A stretch of 64,000 bases of DNA from CAVQWT01 sp963717705 (GTDB taxonomy: Bacteria; Pseudomonadota; Gammaproteobacteria; Burkholderiales; Casimicrobiaceae). A program made the translations under genes and the position numbers. Below, piece by piece: positions 45,775 to 54,046 of the stretch. Position 1 is the stretch's first letter, and each line of letters opens with the position of its first letter. The DNA is taken from contig CAVQWT010000006.1 of NCBI GenBank assembly GCA_963717705.1, positions 62,001-126,000 on the forward strand, in the 5' to 3' direction. The notes below the pieces were generated by a model. It was not told the DNA's origin. It did no database searches and worked only from the letters and a program-made list of their open reading frames with translations.

Positions 45775-47127
45775 ATGCTGCCCACCCTCGTCCTCGTCGG
45801 CCGCCCCAATGTGGGCAAGTCGACGCTGTTCAACCGGCTGACCAAGAGCCGGGCGGCGCTCGTCGCCGACTTCCCGGGACTGACGCGCGACCGCCACTAC
45901 GGCCGCGGCCGCAGCGGCGACCGCCCGTTCCTGATCGTCGACACCGGCGGCTTCGAGCCGGTCGCCAAGGACGGCATCCTGCACGAAATGGCGAAGCAGA
46001 CGCGCCAGGCCATCGCCGAGGCCGACGCGGTGATCTTCCTCACCGACGCGCGGCAGGGGCTGTCGCTGCAGGACAAGACGATCGCCGACCTGCTGCGCCG
46101 CTCGGGGCGCCCCGTGGTGCTGGCGGTGAACAAGGCCGAGGGGCTGGTGGTCGAGCGCGCGGCCGCCGACTTCTACGAGCTGGGACTGGGCGAGCCGCAC
46201 CCGATCTCGTCCGCGCACGGCGACAACGTGCAGGCGGTCGTCGAGCACGCGCTGTCGCTGGTGCCCGCCGACGTGGGCGCGAGCGAGGAGCGCGACGCCG
46301 ACGGCAGGATCAAGGTAGCCATCGTCGGCCGCCCGAACGTGGGCAAGTCGACGCTGGTGAACACTCTGCTCGGCGAGGAGCGCGTCATCGCCTTCGACCA
46401 GCCGGGCACGACGCGCGACTCGATCTACCTCGACTTCGAGCGCAACGAGCGCCGCTACACGCTGATCGACACCGCCGGCGTCCGGCGGCGCGGCAAGGTG
46501 TTCGAGGCGATCGAGAAGTTCTCGGTGGTGAAGACGCTGCAGGCGATCGAGGACGCCAACGTCGTGATCCTGCTGCTCGACGCGCGCGAAGGCGTGTCCG
46601 AGCAGGATGCGCACCTCGCGGGGTTCATCCTCGAGGCGGGCCGCGCGCTGGTGCTGGGCATCAACAAGTGGGACGACGTGCCGGCAGCGCAGCGCGACGA
46701 GGTCAAGCGCGAGCTCGACCGCAAGCTCGGGTTCCTCGCCTTCGCGCGCCAGCATTTCATCTCGGCGAAGGAAGGCCGCGGGGTGGCCGGCCTGCTGAAG
46801 AGCGTCGACGGCGCCTACGCCGCGGCGATGGCGCACCTGTCGACCCCCCGCCTCACCCGGTCGATCATCGCCGCGGTCGAGCGCCAGCAGCCGCCGCGCA
46901 CCGGAATGACGCGACCGAAGCTGCGCTACGCCCACCAGGGGGGGCACAACCCGCCGCTGGTCATCATCCACGGCACGGGGCTCGGGCACATTCCGGACAC
47001 CTACCGCCGGTACCTGGAACATTTCCTCGTCGACACGTTCCAACTGCGTGGAACCCCGCTTCGGATACAATTCAAGACGGGGGCCAACCCCTACGCGGAA
47101 TCACCCGCACGCCGCAAGGGGCGTTGA
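45775..47127 (+). CDS. der: ribosome biogenesis GTPase Der (EngA)
   Basis: This 450-residue protein has two tandem GTPase domains. Domain 1: LVGRPNVGKSTLFNRLT (P-loop), DFPGLTRDRHYG, DTGGF, NKAE. Domain 2 from about residue 180: IVGRPNVGKSTLVNTLLGEE, DQPGTTRDSI, DTAGVRRRGK, NKWD. A C-terminal KH-like domain ends TGANPYAE. It acts in 50S ribosomal subunit assembly. The first-domain G4 is NKAE, a common variant of NKxD in Der. Confidence 0.97.
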   Translation: MLPTLVLVGRPNVGKSTLFNRLTKSRAALVADFPGLTRDRHYGRGRSGDRPFLIVDTGGFEPVAKDGILHEMAKQTRQAIAEADAVIFLTDARQGLSLQDKTIADLLRRSGRPVVLAVNKAEGLVVERAAADFYELGLGEPHPISSAHGDNVQAVVEHALSLVPADVGASEERDADGRIKVAIVGRPNVGKSTLVNTLLGEERVIAFDQPGTTRDSIYLDFERNERRYTLIDTAGVRRRGKVFEAIEKFSVVKTLQAIEDANVVILLLDAREGVSEQDAHLAGFILEAGRALVLGINKWDDVPAAQRDEVKRELDRKLGFLAFARQHFISAKEGRGVAGLLKSVDGAYAAAMAHLSTPRLTRSIIAAVERQQPPRTGMTRPKLRYAHQGGHNPPLVIIHGTGLGHIPDTYRRYLEHFLVDTFQLRGTPLRIQFKTGANPYAESPARRKGR

Positions 47128-47208
47128 GGCCGACCTGCCGCCGCCCCGGGCCTGCCGGAAGCGTGGCGGCCCCGGTTCTCCGTGCGACCGACCTCGATGG
47201 AGCCTTCG

Positions 47209-47457
47209 ATGAGCAACAAAGGGCAAATGCTACAAGACCCGTTCCTGAACACCCTGCGCAAGGAGCACGTGCAGGTTTCGATCTATCTCGTCAACGGCAT
47301 CAAGCTTCAGGGGCAGATCGAGTCGTTCGACCAGTACGTCGTGCTGCTCAAGAACACCGTCACTCAGATGGTCTACAAGCACGCGATCTCGACCGTCGTG
47401 CCGGCGCGCGCGGTGACGATGCCGCACCACGCCCCGAACGGGGACGGCGAGACCTGA
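47209..47457 (+). CDS. hfq: RNA-binding protein Hfq
   Basis: This 82-residue Sm-like protein assembles as a hexamer that pairs small RNAs with mRNAs. The N-terminus MSNKGQMLQDPFLNTLRKEH, the Sm1 motif (VSIYLVNGIKLQGQIESFD) and the Sm2 motif with YKHAISTVVP are canonical. The C-terminal tail is short, as in most betaproteobacteria. ATG at 47209 was chosen over the upstream in-frame ATG (47182) because MSNKGQ is the family start. It precedes hflX, as in E. coli. Confidence 0.98.
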   Translation: MSNKGQMLQDPFLNTLRKEHVQVSIYLVNGIKLQGQIESFDQYVVLLKNTVTQMVYKHAISTVVPARAVTMPHHAPNGDGET

Positions 47458-47538
47458 CCGGCCCCCGGCGCGTCGGCCGGCCGCCAGCGCGGACCGGCGT
47501 GCGTCGCCGCCACCGTCTCGCCCCTTCCGCATCCCCCA

Positions 47539-48669
47539 ATGTTCGAACGTCCCTCGGGCGGTGACCGCGCGATCGTCGTCGCCATCGACCTGCGCGACGG
47601 CGACCCCGAGCTCCGCCTGGCCGAAATCGAGGCCCTCGCGACCTCCGCCGGCGGCACCGTCGTCGGCCGCGTGACCGGCCGCCGCGCGCGCCCCGATCCC
47701 GCGCTGTTCGCCGGCAAGGGCAAGGTCGAGGCGATCGCGGCGATGAAGAACGACACCGGCGCCGACCTCGTCATCTTCGACCACGAGCTCACCGGCGCCC
47801 AGCAGCGCAACCTCGAGCGCGCGCTCGAATGCCGGGTGGTCGACCGCGTCAGCCTGATCCTCGACATCTTCGCGCTGCGGGCGCGCAGCGCCGAGGGCAA
47901 GCTGCAGGTCGAGCTCGCCCAGCTGAAGCATCTGTCGACGCGGCTTGTCGGCGGCTGGACCCACCTCGAGCGGCAGAAGGGCGGCATCGGGCTGCGCGGA
48001 CCGGGCGAAACCCAGCTCGAGACCGACCGGCGGCTGATCGGCGTCCGGGTCAAGCTGCTGAAGGACCGGCTCGCCCACGTCGCCCGCCGGCACGCGGTGC
48101 AGAGCCGCAATCGCCGGCGCGCCGCCGTCCGCACCGTCGCCCTGGTCGGCTACACCAACGCCGGCAAGTCGACGCTGTTCAACCGGCTGACCCGGTCGGG
48201 CATGTACGCCGCGGACCAGCTGTTCGCGACCCTCGACACCACGCTGCGCCGGTTCTACGTTCCCGGTGCCGACGCGATCGTCCTGTCCGACACCGTCGGC
48301 TTCATCCGCGACCTGCCGCACGACCTCGTGGCGGCGTTCCGGGGCACGCTGTCCGAGGCCGCCGACGCCGACCTGCTGCTGCACGTCATCGACGCGTCGC
48401 ACCCGAACCGGGACGAGCAGATCGCCGCCGTCGACGCGGTCCTCGCCGAGATCGGCGCCGACGCCGTGCCCCAGCTCCGCGTGCTGAACAAGATCGATGC
48501 CGCGGGCCTCGCGCCCGGCTTCGAGCGCGACGAGTCTGGTATACTTTTCGCCGTTCGCCTTAGTGCGATCACCGGCGAGGGCTGCGACGCGTTGCGGGCG
48601 GCACTCGCCGAACGTTTTCCGGCGCCGACGCGCCTCGTACCGGAAGCCGCACCAGCGGATCCGGCCTGA
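47539..48669 (+). CDS. hflX: ribosome-splitting GTPase HflX
   Basis: This 376-residue OBG-type GTPase splits stalled or hibernating ribosomes. The N-terminal domain has the glycine-rich LFAGKGKVEAIAA and FDHELTGAQQRNLE segments. GGIGLRGPGETQLETDRRLI is the family signature, and the GTPase domain starts VALVGYTNAGKSTLFNRLT with DTVGFIRDLPH and NKIDA. It is somewhat shorter than E. coli HflX (426), mainly at the C-terminus. hfq-hflX-hflK-hflC order is conserved. Confidence 0.96.
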   Translation: MFERPSGGDRAIVVAIDLRDGDPELRLAEIEALATSAGGTVVGRVTGRRARPDPALFAGKGKVEAIAAMKNDTGADLVIFDHELTGAQQRNLERALECRVVDRVSLILDIFALRARSAEGKLQVELAQLKHLSTRLVGGWTHLERQKGGIGLRGPGETQLETDRRLIGVRVKLLKDRLAHVARRHAVQSRNRRRAAVRTVALVGYTNAGKSTLFNRLTRSGMYAADQLFATLDTTLRRFYVPGADAIVLSDTVGFIRDLPHDLVAAFRGTLSEAADADLLLHVIDASHPNRDEQIAAVDAVLAEIGADAVPQLRVLNKIDAAGLAPGFERDESGILFAVRLSAITGEGCDALRAALAERFPAPTRLVPEAAPADPA

Positions 48670-48728
48670 CCCCGCCGGCGACGCCCGCACCGCGCCACCA
48701 CCCCCATCCTCGAACCAGAAGCTTCGTC

Positions 48729-49943
48729 ATGTCGCTCAACGATCCCCAGTGGGGCAAGCGTGGCAATAGCGGGCCGCCCGATCTCGACGAGATCTGGCGG
48801 AACGTCAACCGCAAGATCAACGACCTGTTCAGCCGCAAGGGCGCCGGTGGCGACGATGACGGCGGTGGCGGCGGCGGTCCGCGCTCGTCGCTCCCGCTCT
48901 CCGGCGCCGGCATCCTCGTCGCGCTGGTGCTGCTGGTGTGGCTGGCCAGCGGGTTCTACATCGTCGACGAAGGCCGCCGGGGTGTGGTCACGCGCTTCGG
49001 CAAGTACACCGAGACGACGCAGCCGGGACCCCGCTGGCACCTGCCCTTTCCCATCGAGGCGGTCGAGCTCGTCGACTTCTCGCAGGTGCGGACGGTCGAA
49101 ATCGGCTACCGCAACACGCCCAAGAACAAGGTCGAGCGCGAAGCGGTGATGCTGACCGAAGACGAAAACATCATCGACATCCAGTTCGCGGTCCAGTACA
49201 ACCTCAAGAACGCCGAGGACTACGTCTTCAACACGCGCAAGCCCGACGCGCTGGTCGCGGCGGTGGCCGAAACGGCGGTGCGCGAGGTGATCGGCAAGAG
49301 CCGCATGGACTTCGCGCTGTACGCCGGGCGCGAGCAGATCACCAAGTCGACCGAGCAGCTGATGCAGGCGATGCTCGACCGCTACCGCACCGGAGTCTTC
49401 GTGCAGAAGGTGACGCTGCAGAGCGTGCAGCCGCCCGACAAGGTGCAGGCCGCGTTCGACGACGCGGTCAAGGCCGGGCAGGACCTCGAACGTCAGAAGA
49501 ACGAAGGCCAGGCCTACGCCAACGACGTGATTCCGCGCGCTGCCGGCAACGCGTCGCGGCTGCTCGAGGAAGCGCAGGGCTACCAGGTCAGCATCGTATC
49601 CAAGGCCGAGGGCGACGCGGCACGCTTCCGCCAGGTCGTCGCCGAGTACCAGAAGGCGCCCGGGGTCACGCGCGACCGCCTTTACCTCGACATGATGCAG
49701 TCGGTGCTGGGCACCTCGAGCAAGGTGCTGGTCGACCAGAAGGCGGGCCAGAACCTGCTGTACCTGCCGCTCGACCGGCTGATCCGCGAGAGCGGCCCGG
49801 CCGCCGCCGCGGCACCGTCCGACCTGCCGGCGACGCCGCAGCCGGCGCCGCGATCGGTGACCCCGCCGCCCGAGCAGCCGGTCACCATGGACGGGGTCCG
49901 CTCGCGCGAGGCGCTGCGCAACCGCGGAGGGGAGTCGCGATGA
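48729..49943 (+). CDS. hflK: FtsH protease modulator HflK
   Basis: This 404-residue inner-membrane protein has a Gly-rich N-terminus (WGKRGNSGPPDLDEIWRNVN), a single helix GILVALVLLVWLASGFYIV (about residues 60-78), and a periplasmic SPFH/band-7 domain with EGRRGVVTRFGKYTET-like sequence (here DEGRRGVVTRFGKYTETTQ). A coiled-coil and Pro-rich tail follow. With HflC it forms a cage around FtsH that limits access of membrane substrates. Its stop overlaps the hflC ATG. Confidence 0.96.
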   Translation: MSLNDPQWGKRGNSGPPDLDEIWRNVNRKINDLFSRKGAGGDDDGGGGGGPRSSLPLSGAGILVALVLLVWLASGFYIVDEGRRGVVTRFGKYTETTQPGPRWHLPFPIEAVELVDFSQVRTVEIGYRNTPKNKVEREAVMLTEDENIIDIQFAVQYNLKNAEDYVFNTRKPDALVAAVAETAVREVIGKSRMDFALYAGREQITKSTEQLMQAMLDRYRTGVFVQKVTLQSVQPPDKVQAAFDDAVKAGQDLERQKNEGQAYANDVIPRAAGNASRLLEEAQGYQVSIVSKAEGDAARFRQVVAEYQKAPGVTRDRLYLDMMQSVLGTSSKVLVDQKAGQNLLYLPLDRLIRESGPAAAAAPSDLPATPQPAPRSVTPPPEQPVTMDGVRSREALRNRGGESR

Positions 49944-50836
49944 AGTACACGATGCCCATCCTCGCCCTGATCGTCGCCGGGCTGCTGGTGCTGTCGCAGT
50001 CGATCTACACCATCGACCAGCGGCAGGACGCGATCAAGTTCCAGCTGGGCGAGATCGTCGAGACCAACTCCAAGGCCGGCCTGTACTTCAAGGTGCCGCT
50101 GCTGCAGAACGTCCGCTTCTTCGACCGGCGCATCCTCTCCCTCGACAATCCCGAGCCGGATCGCGTCACCACCAGCGAGAAGAAGCCGCTGCTGGTCGAC
50201 TACACGGTCCTGTGGCGGATCATCGACGTCAAGCAGTACTACGTCTCGGTCCAGGGCGACGAGGAAGCGGCGCGGCGGCGGCTGACGCAGACCGTCCGCG
50301 CGAACCTCGCCGAGGAATTCAACAAGCGGACGATGACCGAGGCCATCAGCTCGCAGCGCGACCAGATCATGAACTCGACGCGGCAGCGCGCCGACGCCGA
50401 CGCGCGCACGATCGGCGTCGAGGTCGTCGACGTGCGGCTGCGCCGGATCGACCTGCCGCCCGACGTCACCGGCCCGGTCTACCAGCGGATGGAGTCGGAG
50501 CGCCGCCGCGTGGCCAACGAACTGCGGTCGCAGGGCGCCGCCCAGAGCGAGAAGATCCGCGCCGACGCCGATCGCCAGCGCGAGGTGATCCTCGCCGACG
50601 CGTATCGCCAGGCGCAGAAGCTGAAGGGCGAGGGCGACGCCAAGGCGGCGGCGATCTACTCGTCGGCGTACGGAGTCAACCCGGAGTTCTACGCCTTCTA
50701 CCGCAGCCTCGAGGCGTACCGGGCGTCGTTCAGGAACAAGAGCGACGTCATGGTGCTCGACCCGTCGAGCGAGTTCTTCCAGTACTTCAAGCAGTCGGGC
50801 AGCGGGCGCGCCGCGCGCGGCGCCGCGACCAAGTAG
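49940..50836 (+). CDS. hflC: FtsH protease modulator HflC
   Basis: This 298-residue SPFH protein has an N-terminal helix (MPILALIVAGLLVLSQSIYT), then IDQRQDAIKFQLGEIVETNS, LYFKVPLLQNVRFFDRRI, and the helical ADADARTIGVEVVDVRLRRI. The ending YGVNPEFYAFYRSLEAYRAS with VLDPSSEFFQYF is typical. The ATG overlaps the hflK stop by 4 bases. It partners HflK. Confidence 0.96.
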   Translation: MKYTMPILALIVAGLLVLSQSIYTIDQRQDAIKFQLGEIVETNSKAGLYFKVPLLQNVRFFDRRILSLDNPEPDRVTTSEKKPLLVDYTVLWRIIDVKQYYVSVQGDEEAARRRLTQTVRANLAEEFNKRTMTEAISSQRDQIMNSTRQRADADARTIGVEVVDVRLRRIDLPPDVTGPVYQRMESERRRVANELRSQGAAQSEKIRADADRQREVILADAYRQAQKLKGEGDAKAAAIYSSAYGVNPEFYAFYRSLEAYRASFRNKSDVMVLDPSSEFFQYFKQSGSGRAARGAATK

Positions 50837-50855
50837 ACGCGCCAGCGGGCGATCG

Positions 50856-51047
50856 ATGCAGGAATCGCTCGTCGCCGCACTCGCGCTCGTGCTGGTGATC
50901 GAGGGCCTGCTGCCGCTGCTGGCGCCGCGGCTGTGGCGGGATAGCTTCCGCCGCGTCGTCGACTTCAGCGACGGCCAGCTGCGCTTCGTCGGCCTGGTGT
51001 CGATCGTCCTGGGCCTCGCCGGATACTGGCTCGTCACCCATGCGTAA
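50856..51047 (+). CDS. DUF2065 small membrane protein
   Basis: This 63-residue protein has two hydrophobic helices (VAALALVLVIEGLLPLLAP and RFVGLVSIVLGLAGYWLVT) joined by a loop with WRDSFRRVVDFSDGQL. It matches the DUF2065 (YjeT) family that regularly follows hflC in proteobacteria; function unknown. It starts 20 bases after hflC, and its last 8 bases overlap hisZ. Confidence 0.92.
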   Translation: MQESLVAALALVLVIEGLLPLLAPRLWRDSFRRVVDFSDGQLRFVGLVSIVLGLAGYWLVTHA

Positions 51048-52017
51048 CTGGATCCTTCCCGAGCACATCGACGACGTGCTGCCCGCCGAGGCCGAGCGCA
51101 TCGAGGCGCTGCGGCGCGTGCTGCTCGACCATTTCCGCGCCGAAGGCTACCGGCTGGTCCAGCCGCCGCTGGTCGAGCATCTCGAGTCGCTGCTCACCGG
51201 CACCGGCCGCGACCTCGACCTGCAGACGTTCAAGGTCGTCGATCCGCTGTCGGGACGCCTGCTCGGCGTGCGCGCCGACATCACGCCGCAGGTCGCGCGG
51301 ATCGACGCGCACCTGCTCAACGAGCCGGGCGTCACCCGCCTCTGCTACGCCGGCAGCGTGTTGCGCACCACGCCGTCGGGCCAGGCCAAGACGCGCGAAG
51401 TGATGCAGATCGGCGCCGAGCTCTTCGGCGAGCCGACCATCGCCGGCGACCGCGCCGTCATCTCGCTGCTGCTGTCGTCGCTCGCCGCCGCCGGCGTCCG
51501 CGGCGTGCATCTCGACCTCGGCCACGTCGGCGTCTACCGCGCGCTGTCGCAGGCCGCGGGCATCGCCGGCAACGAGGGCGACTCGGACCTGACCGCCGCG
51601 ATGCGGGCCAAGGACGTGCCGACGGTGCGCGAGCTCACGGCCCGCCTGCCGGCAGCGTGGCGCGACGCGCTCGCGGCGCTGCCGACCCTCTACGGCCCGG
51701 CCGGCGAGGTGCTCGCCGCGGCGCGCGCGCGGCTCCCCGACACCCCGGCGGTGGCCAATGCGCTCGCGACCCTCGCCGCCCTTGCCGCCGCCGCCGGCGG
51801 CGAAGTCGAGGCGATCCACATCGATCTCGCCGACCTCACCGGCTATCATTACCAGAACGGCGCGATCTTCGCGGCGTTCACCGCCGGCGAGCCGGACGCG
51901 ATCGGCAACGGCGGCCGCTACGACGGCATCGGCAAGGCGTTCGGACGCGCGCGTCCGGCGACGGGATTCACGCTCGACCTGCGCCAGCTGGCGGCGGTGG
52001 TCGCGCGCCAGGGATGA
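51040..52017 (+). CDS. hisZ: ATP phosphoribosyltransferase regulatory subunit
   Basis: This 325-residue HisRS paralogue lacks aminoacylation activity and regulates the short-form HisG in histidine synthesis. It has the class II synthetase core: RNWILPEHIDDVLPAEAERI, PPLVEHLESLLTGTG, VRADITPQVARIDAHLL (motif 2 region), LCYAGSVLRTTPSGQAKTRE, and YHYQNGAIFAAF with NGGRYDGIGKAFG. Betaproteobacterial HisZ is usually about 380 residues; this one ends after ATGFTLDLRQLAAVVARQG, so the C-terminal part is short or lost. The DUF2065 gene overlaps by 8 bases, and purA follows after 18. Confidence 0.92.
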   Translation: MRNWILPEHIDDVLPAEAERIEALRRVLLDHFRAEGYRLVQPPLVEHLESLLTGTGRDLDLQTFKVVDPLSGRLLGVRADITPQVARIDAHLLNEPGVTRLCYAGSVLRTTPSGQAKTREVMQIGAELFGEPTIAGDRAVISLLLSSLAAAGVRGVHLDLGHVGVYRALSQAAGIAGNEGDSDLTAAMRAKDVPTVRELTARLPAAWRDALAALPTLYGPAGEVLAAARARLPDTPAVANALATLAALAAAAGGEVEAIHIDLADLTGYHYQNGAIFAAFTAGEPDAIGNGGRYDGIGKAFGRARPATGFTLDLRQLAAVVARQG

Positions 52018-52035
52018 CAAGGAAAGCAGGGGATC

Positions 52036-53328
52036 ATGGGCAAGAACGTCGTCGTCATCGGCACCCAATGGGGTGACGAGGGCAAGGGCAAGGTCGTCGA
52101 CTGGCTGACCGAGCACGCGCAGGGCGTCGTCCGCTTCCAGGGCGGGCACAACGCCGGGCACACGCTCGTCATCGGCGGCAAGAAGACGGTGCTCCGCCTG
52201 ATCCCGTCCGGCGTGCTGCGTCCGCACGTCGACATCTTCATCGGCAACGGCGTCGTGCTGTCGCCGACCGCGCTGTTCACCGAGATCCGCGAGCTCGAGG
52301 CCGCCGGCGTCGAGCTGCGCTCGCGCCTCAAGGTGTCCCCCGCCTGCCCGCTGGTGCTGCCGTGCCACGTCGCGCTCGACCAGGCGCGCGAGGGCGCGAT
52401 GGGCGACGAGAAGATCGGCACCACCGGCCGCGGCATCGGTCCCGCTTACGAGGACAAGATCGCGCGCCGCGCCATCCGGGTCCAGGACCTGCTCTATCCC
52501 GACCGCTTCGCCGCCAAGCTCGAGCGCCTGCTCGATTACCACAACTTCATGCTGACGCAGTATTTCAAGCGCGACCCGGTCCCGTTCGCCGAGACGCGCG
52601 ATGCGACGCTGGCGCTCGCGCCCGAGCTCGAGCCCATGGTGGCCGACGTCGCGGGCCTGCTGCAGGCAGCGAAGGCGGCGGGCAAGTCGCTGCTGTTCGA
52701 GGGCGCTCAGGGCGCGCTGCTCGACGTCGACCACGGCACGTATCCGTACGTGACCTCGTCGAACTGCCTCGCCGGCACCGCGGCGCCCGGCGCCGGCGTC
52801 GGTCCGCAGTTCCTCGACTACGTGCTCGGCATCGTCAAGGCGTACACGACGCGCGTCGGCACCGGCCCCTTCCCCACCGAGCTCAAGGACGACGTCGGCG
52901 CCGGGCTTGCGCGCCGCGGCAACGAGTTCGGCTCGGTGACCGGCCGCCCGCGCCGCTGCGGATGGCTCGACCTGCCGGCGTTGAAGCGCTCGCTGCAGCT
53001 CAACGGCGTCAACGGACTCTGCGTGATGAAGCTCGACGTCCTCGACGGCATGGACGAGATCCGGATCTGCACCCGCTACACCGTCGCCGGCAAGCCGGTG
53101 GAACTGCTGCCCACCGGCGCCGACGCCGTCGCCGAATGCGTACCGGTCTACGAGTCGCTGCCCGGCTGGCGCGACAGCACCGTCGGCGTGCGGAGCTTCG
53201 ACGCGCTGCCCGCCAGTGCCCGCGCGTACCTGCGGCGGGTCGAGGCGCTGGCCGGGGTCCCGCTGGCGATGGTGTCCACCGGGCCCGACCGCGACGACAC
53301 GATCCTGCTGCACCATCCGTTTCACTGA
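52036..53328 (+). CDS. purA: adenylosuccinate synthetase
   Basis: This 430-residue enzyme (E. coli 432) makes adenylosuccinate from IMP, aspartate and GTP. The N-terminal GTP loop GTQWGDEGKGKVVDWLTEHA, GGHNAGHTLVIGGKK, IGTTGRGIGPAYEDKIARRA, LFEGAQGALLDVDHGTYPYV and the C-terminal VSTGPDRDDTI are all present. It follows hisZ, the typical betaproteobacterial order, and is followed by a phosphoribosyltransferase gene 29 bases on. Confidence 0.98.
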   Translation: MGKNVVVIGTQWGDEGKGKVVDWLTEHAQGVVRFQGGHNAGHTLVIGGKKTVLRLIPSGVLRPHVDIFIGNGVVLSPTALFTEIRELEAAGVELRSRLKVSPACPLVLPCHVALDQAREGAMGDEKIGTTGRGIGPAYEDKIARRAIRVQDLLYPDRFAAKLERLLDYHNFMLTQYFKRDPVPFAETRDATLALAPELEPMVADVAGLLQAAKAAGKSLLFEGAQGALLDVDHGTYPYVTSSNCLAGTAAPGAGVGPQFLDYVLGIVKAYTTRVGTGPFPTELKDDVGAGLARRGNEFGSVTGRPRRCGWLDLPALKRSLQLNGVNGLCVMKLDVLDGMDEIRICTRYTVAGKPVELLPTGADAVAECVPVYESLPGWRDSTVGVRSFDALPASARAYLRRVEALAGVPLAMVSTGPDRDDTILLHHPFH

Positions 53329-53357
53329 GCACCAAGGACGCCGGGGAGGGCGCCGCG

Positions 53358-53867
53358 ATGAGCCTCAAGGTCACCTGGGACGACTACAACACGCTGGTCG
53401 AGCGGCTCGCCTGGAACGTCCACAGGTCCGGCTTCTCGTTCAACCAGATCATCTGCATCGCACGCGGCGGACTGCGCGTCGGCGACGTGCTGTCGCGCAT
53501 CTACGAGCTGCCGCTCGCGATCCTGTCGACGCATTCCTACGCGGAGGGCGGCGGCACCGTCCGCGGCCAGCTGATCATCGCCGAGCACATGACGATGACC
53601 TCGCCCAGGCTGGGCGACCGCATCCTGCTGGTCGACGACATGGTCGACTCGGGGCACACGCTGGCGGCGGTCCACGACGAATTGCCGAAGCGCTTCCCCC
53701 ACGTCACTGCGCTGAAGACTGCCGTCGTCTGGTGGAAGGCCTGCTCGGTGTTCAAGCCGGACTTCTACGTCGACTACCTCGCCGACAATCCGTGGATCCA
53801 CCAGCCGTTCGAGGTCTACGACAATCTGCGGCCGGAGGCGCTGGCCGCCCGCCTGGGCCAGCCTTAG
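53358..53867 (+). CDS. phosphoribosyltransferase family protein
   Basis: This 169-residue type I PRTase has the PRPP-binding signature ILLVDDMVDSGHTLAAV (acidic pair followed by the T-loop), with ICIARGGLRVGDVLSRI upstream and DYNTLVERLAWNVHRSGFSF at the N-terminus. Family members resemble xanthine-guanine or hypoxanthine PRTases and probably salvage a purine. GGGGAGGG lies 8 bases before the ATG. Its place directly after purA supports a nucleotide role, but the exact base is not determined. Confidence 0.92.
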   Translation: MSLKVTWDDYNTLVERLAWNVHRSGFSFNQIICIARGGLRVGDVLSRIYELPLAILSTHSYAEGGGTVRGQLIIAEHMTMTSPRLGDRILLVDDMVDSGHTLAAVHDELPKRFPHVTALKTAVVWWKACSVFKPDFYVDYLADNPWIHQPFEVYDNLRPEALAARLGQP

Positions 53868-53877
53868 GCGGCAGCTC

Positions 53878-53894
53878 CGGGCCCGCTGGGCCCG
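53878..53894 (+). terminator. hairpin after the phosphoribosyltransferase gene
   Basis: CGGGCCC-GCT-GGGCCCG is a perfect 7-bp stem 11 bases after the stop codon. There is no T-tract, so it may only slow polymerase or protect the mRNA end. It is the likely end of the block that starts at ndk. Confidence 0.38.
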
Positions 53895-54046
53895 CATCTC
53901 CGCCGAGGCTTCGACTCCGGTCCGACCGCCCCGGGGACCCCCACGGCCGCATCCGCTTCCCTTTGGCCCTGTTCTTGCTTACGCTGTAGCCGACAGCCGC
54001 GGCGGAGCGTCGCCAGCGGCCAAGGCAATCCCCGGAGGAGACCGGC

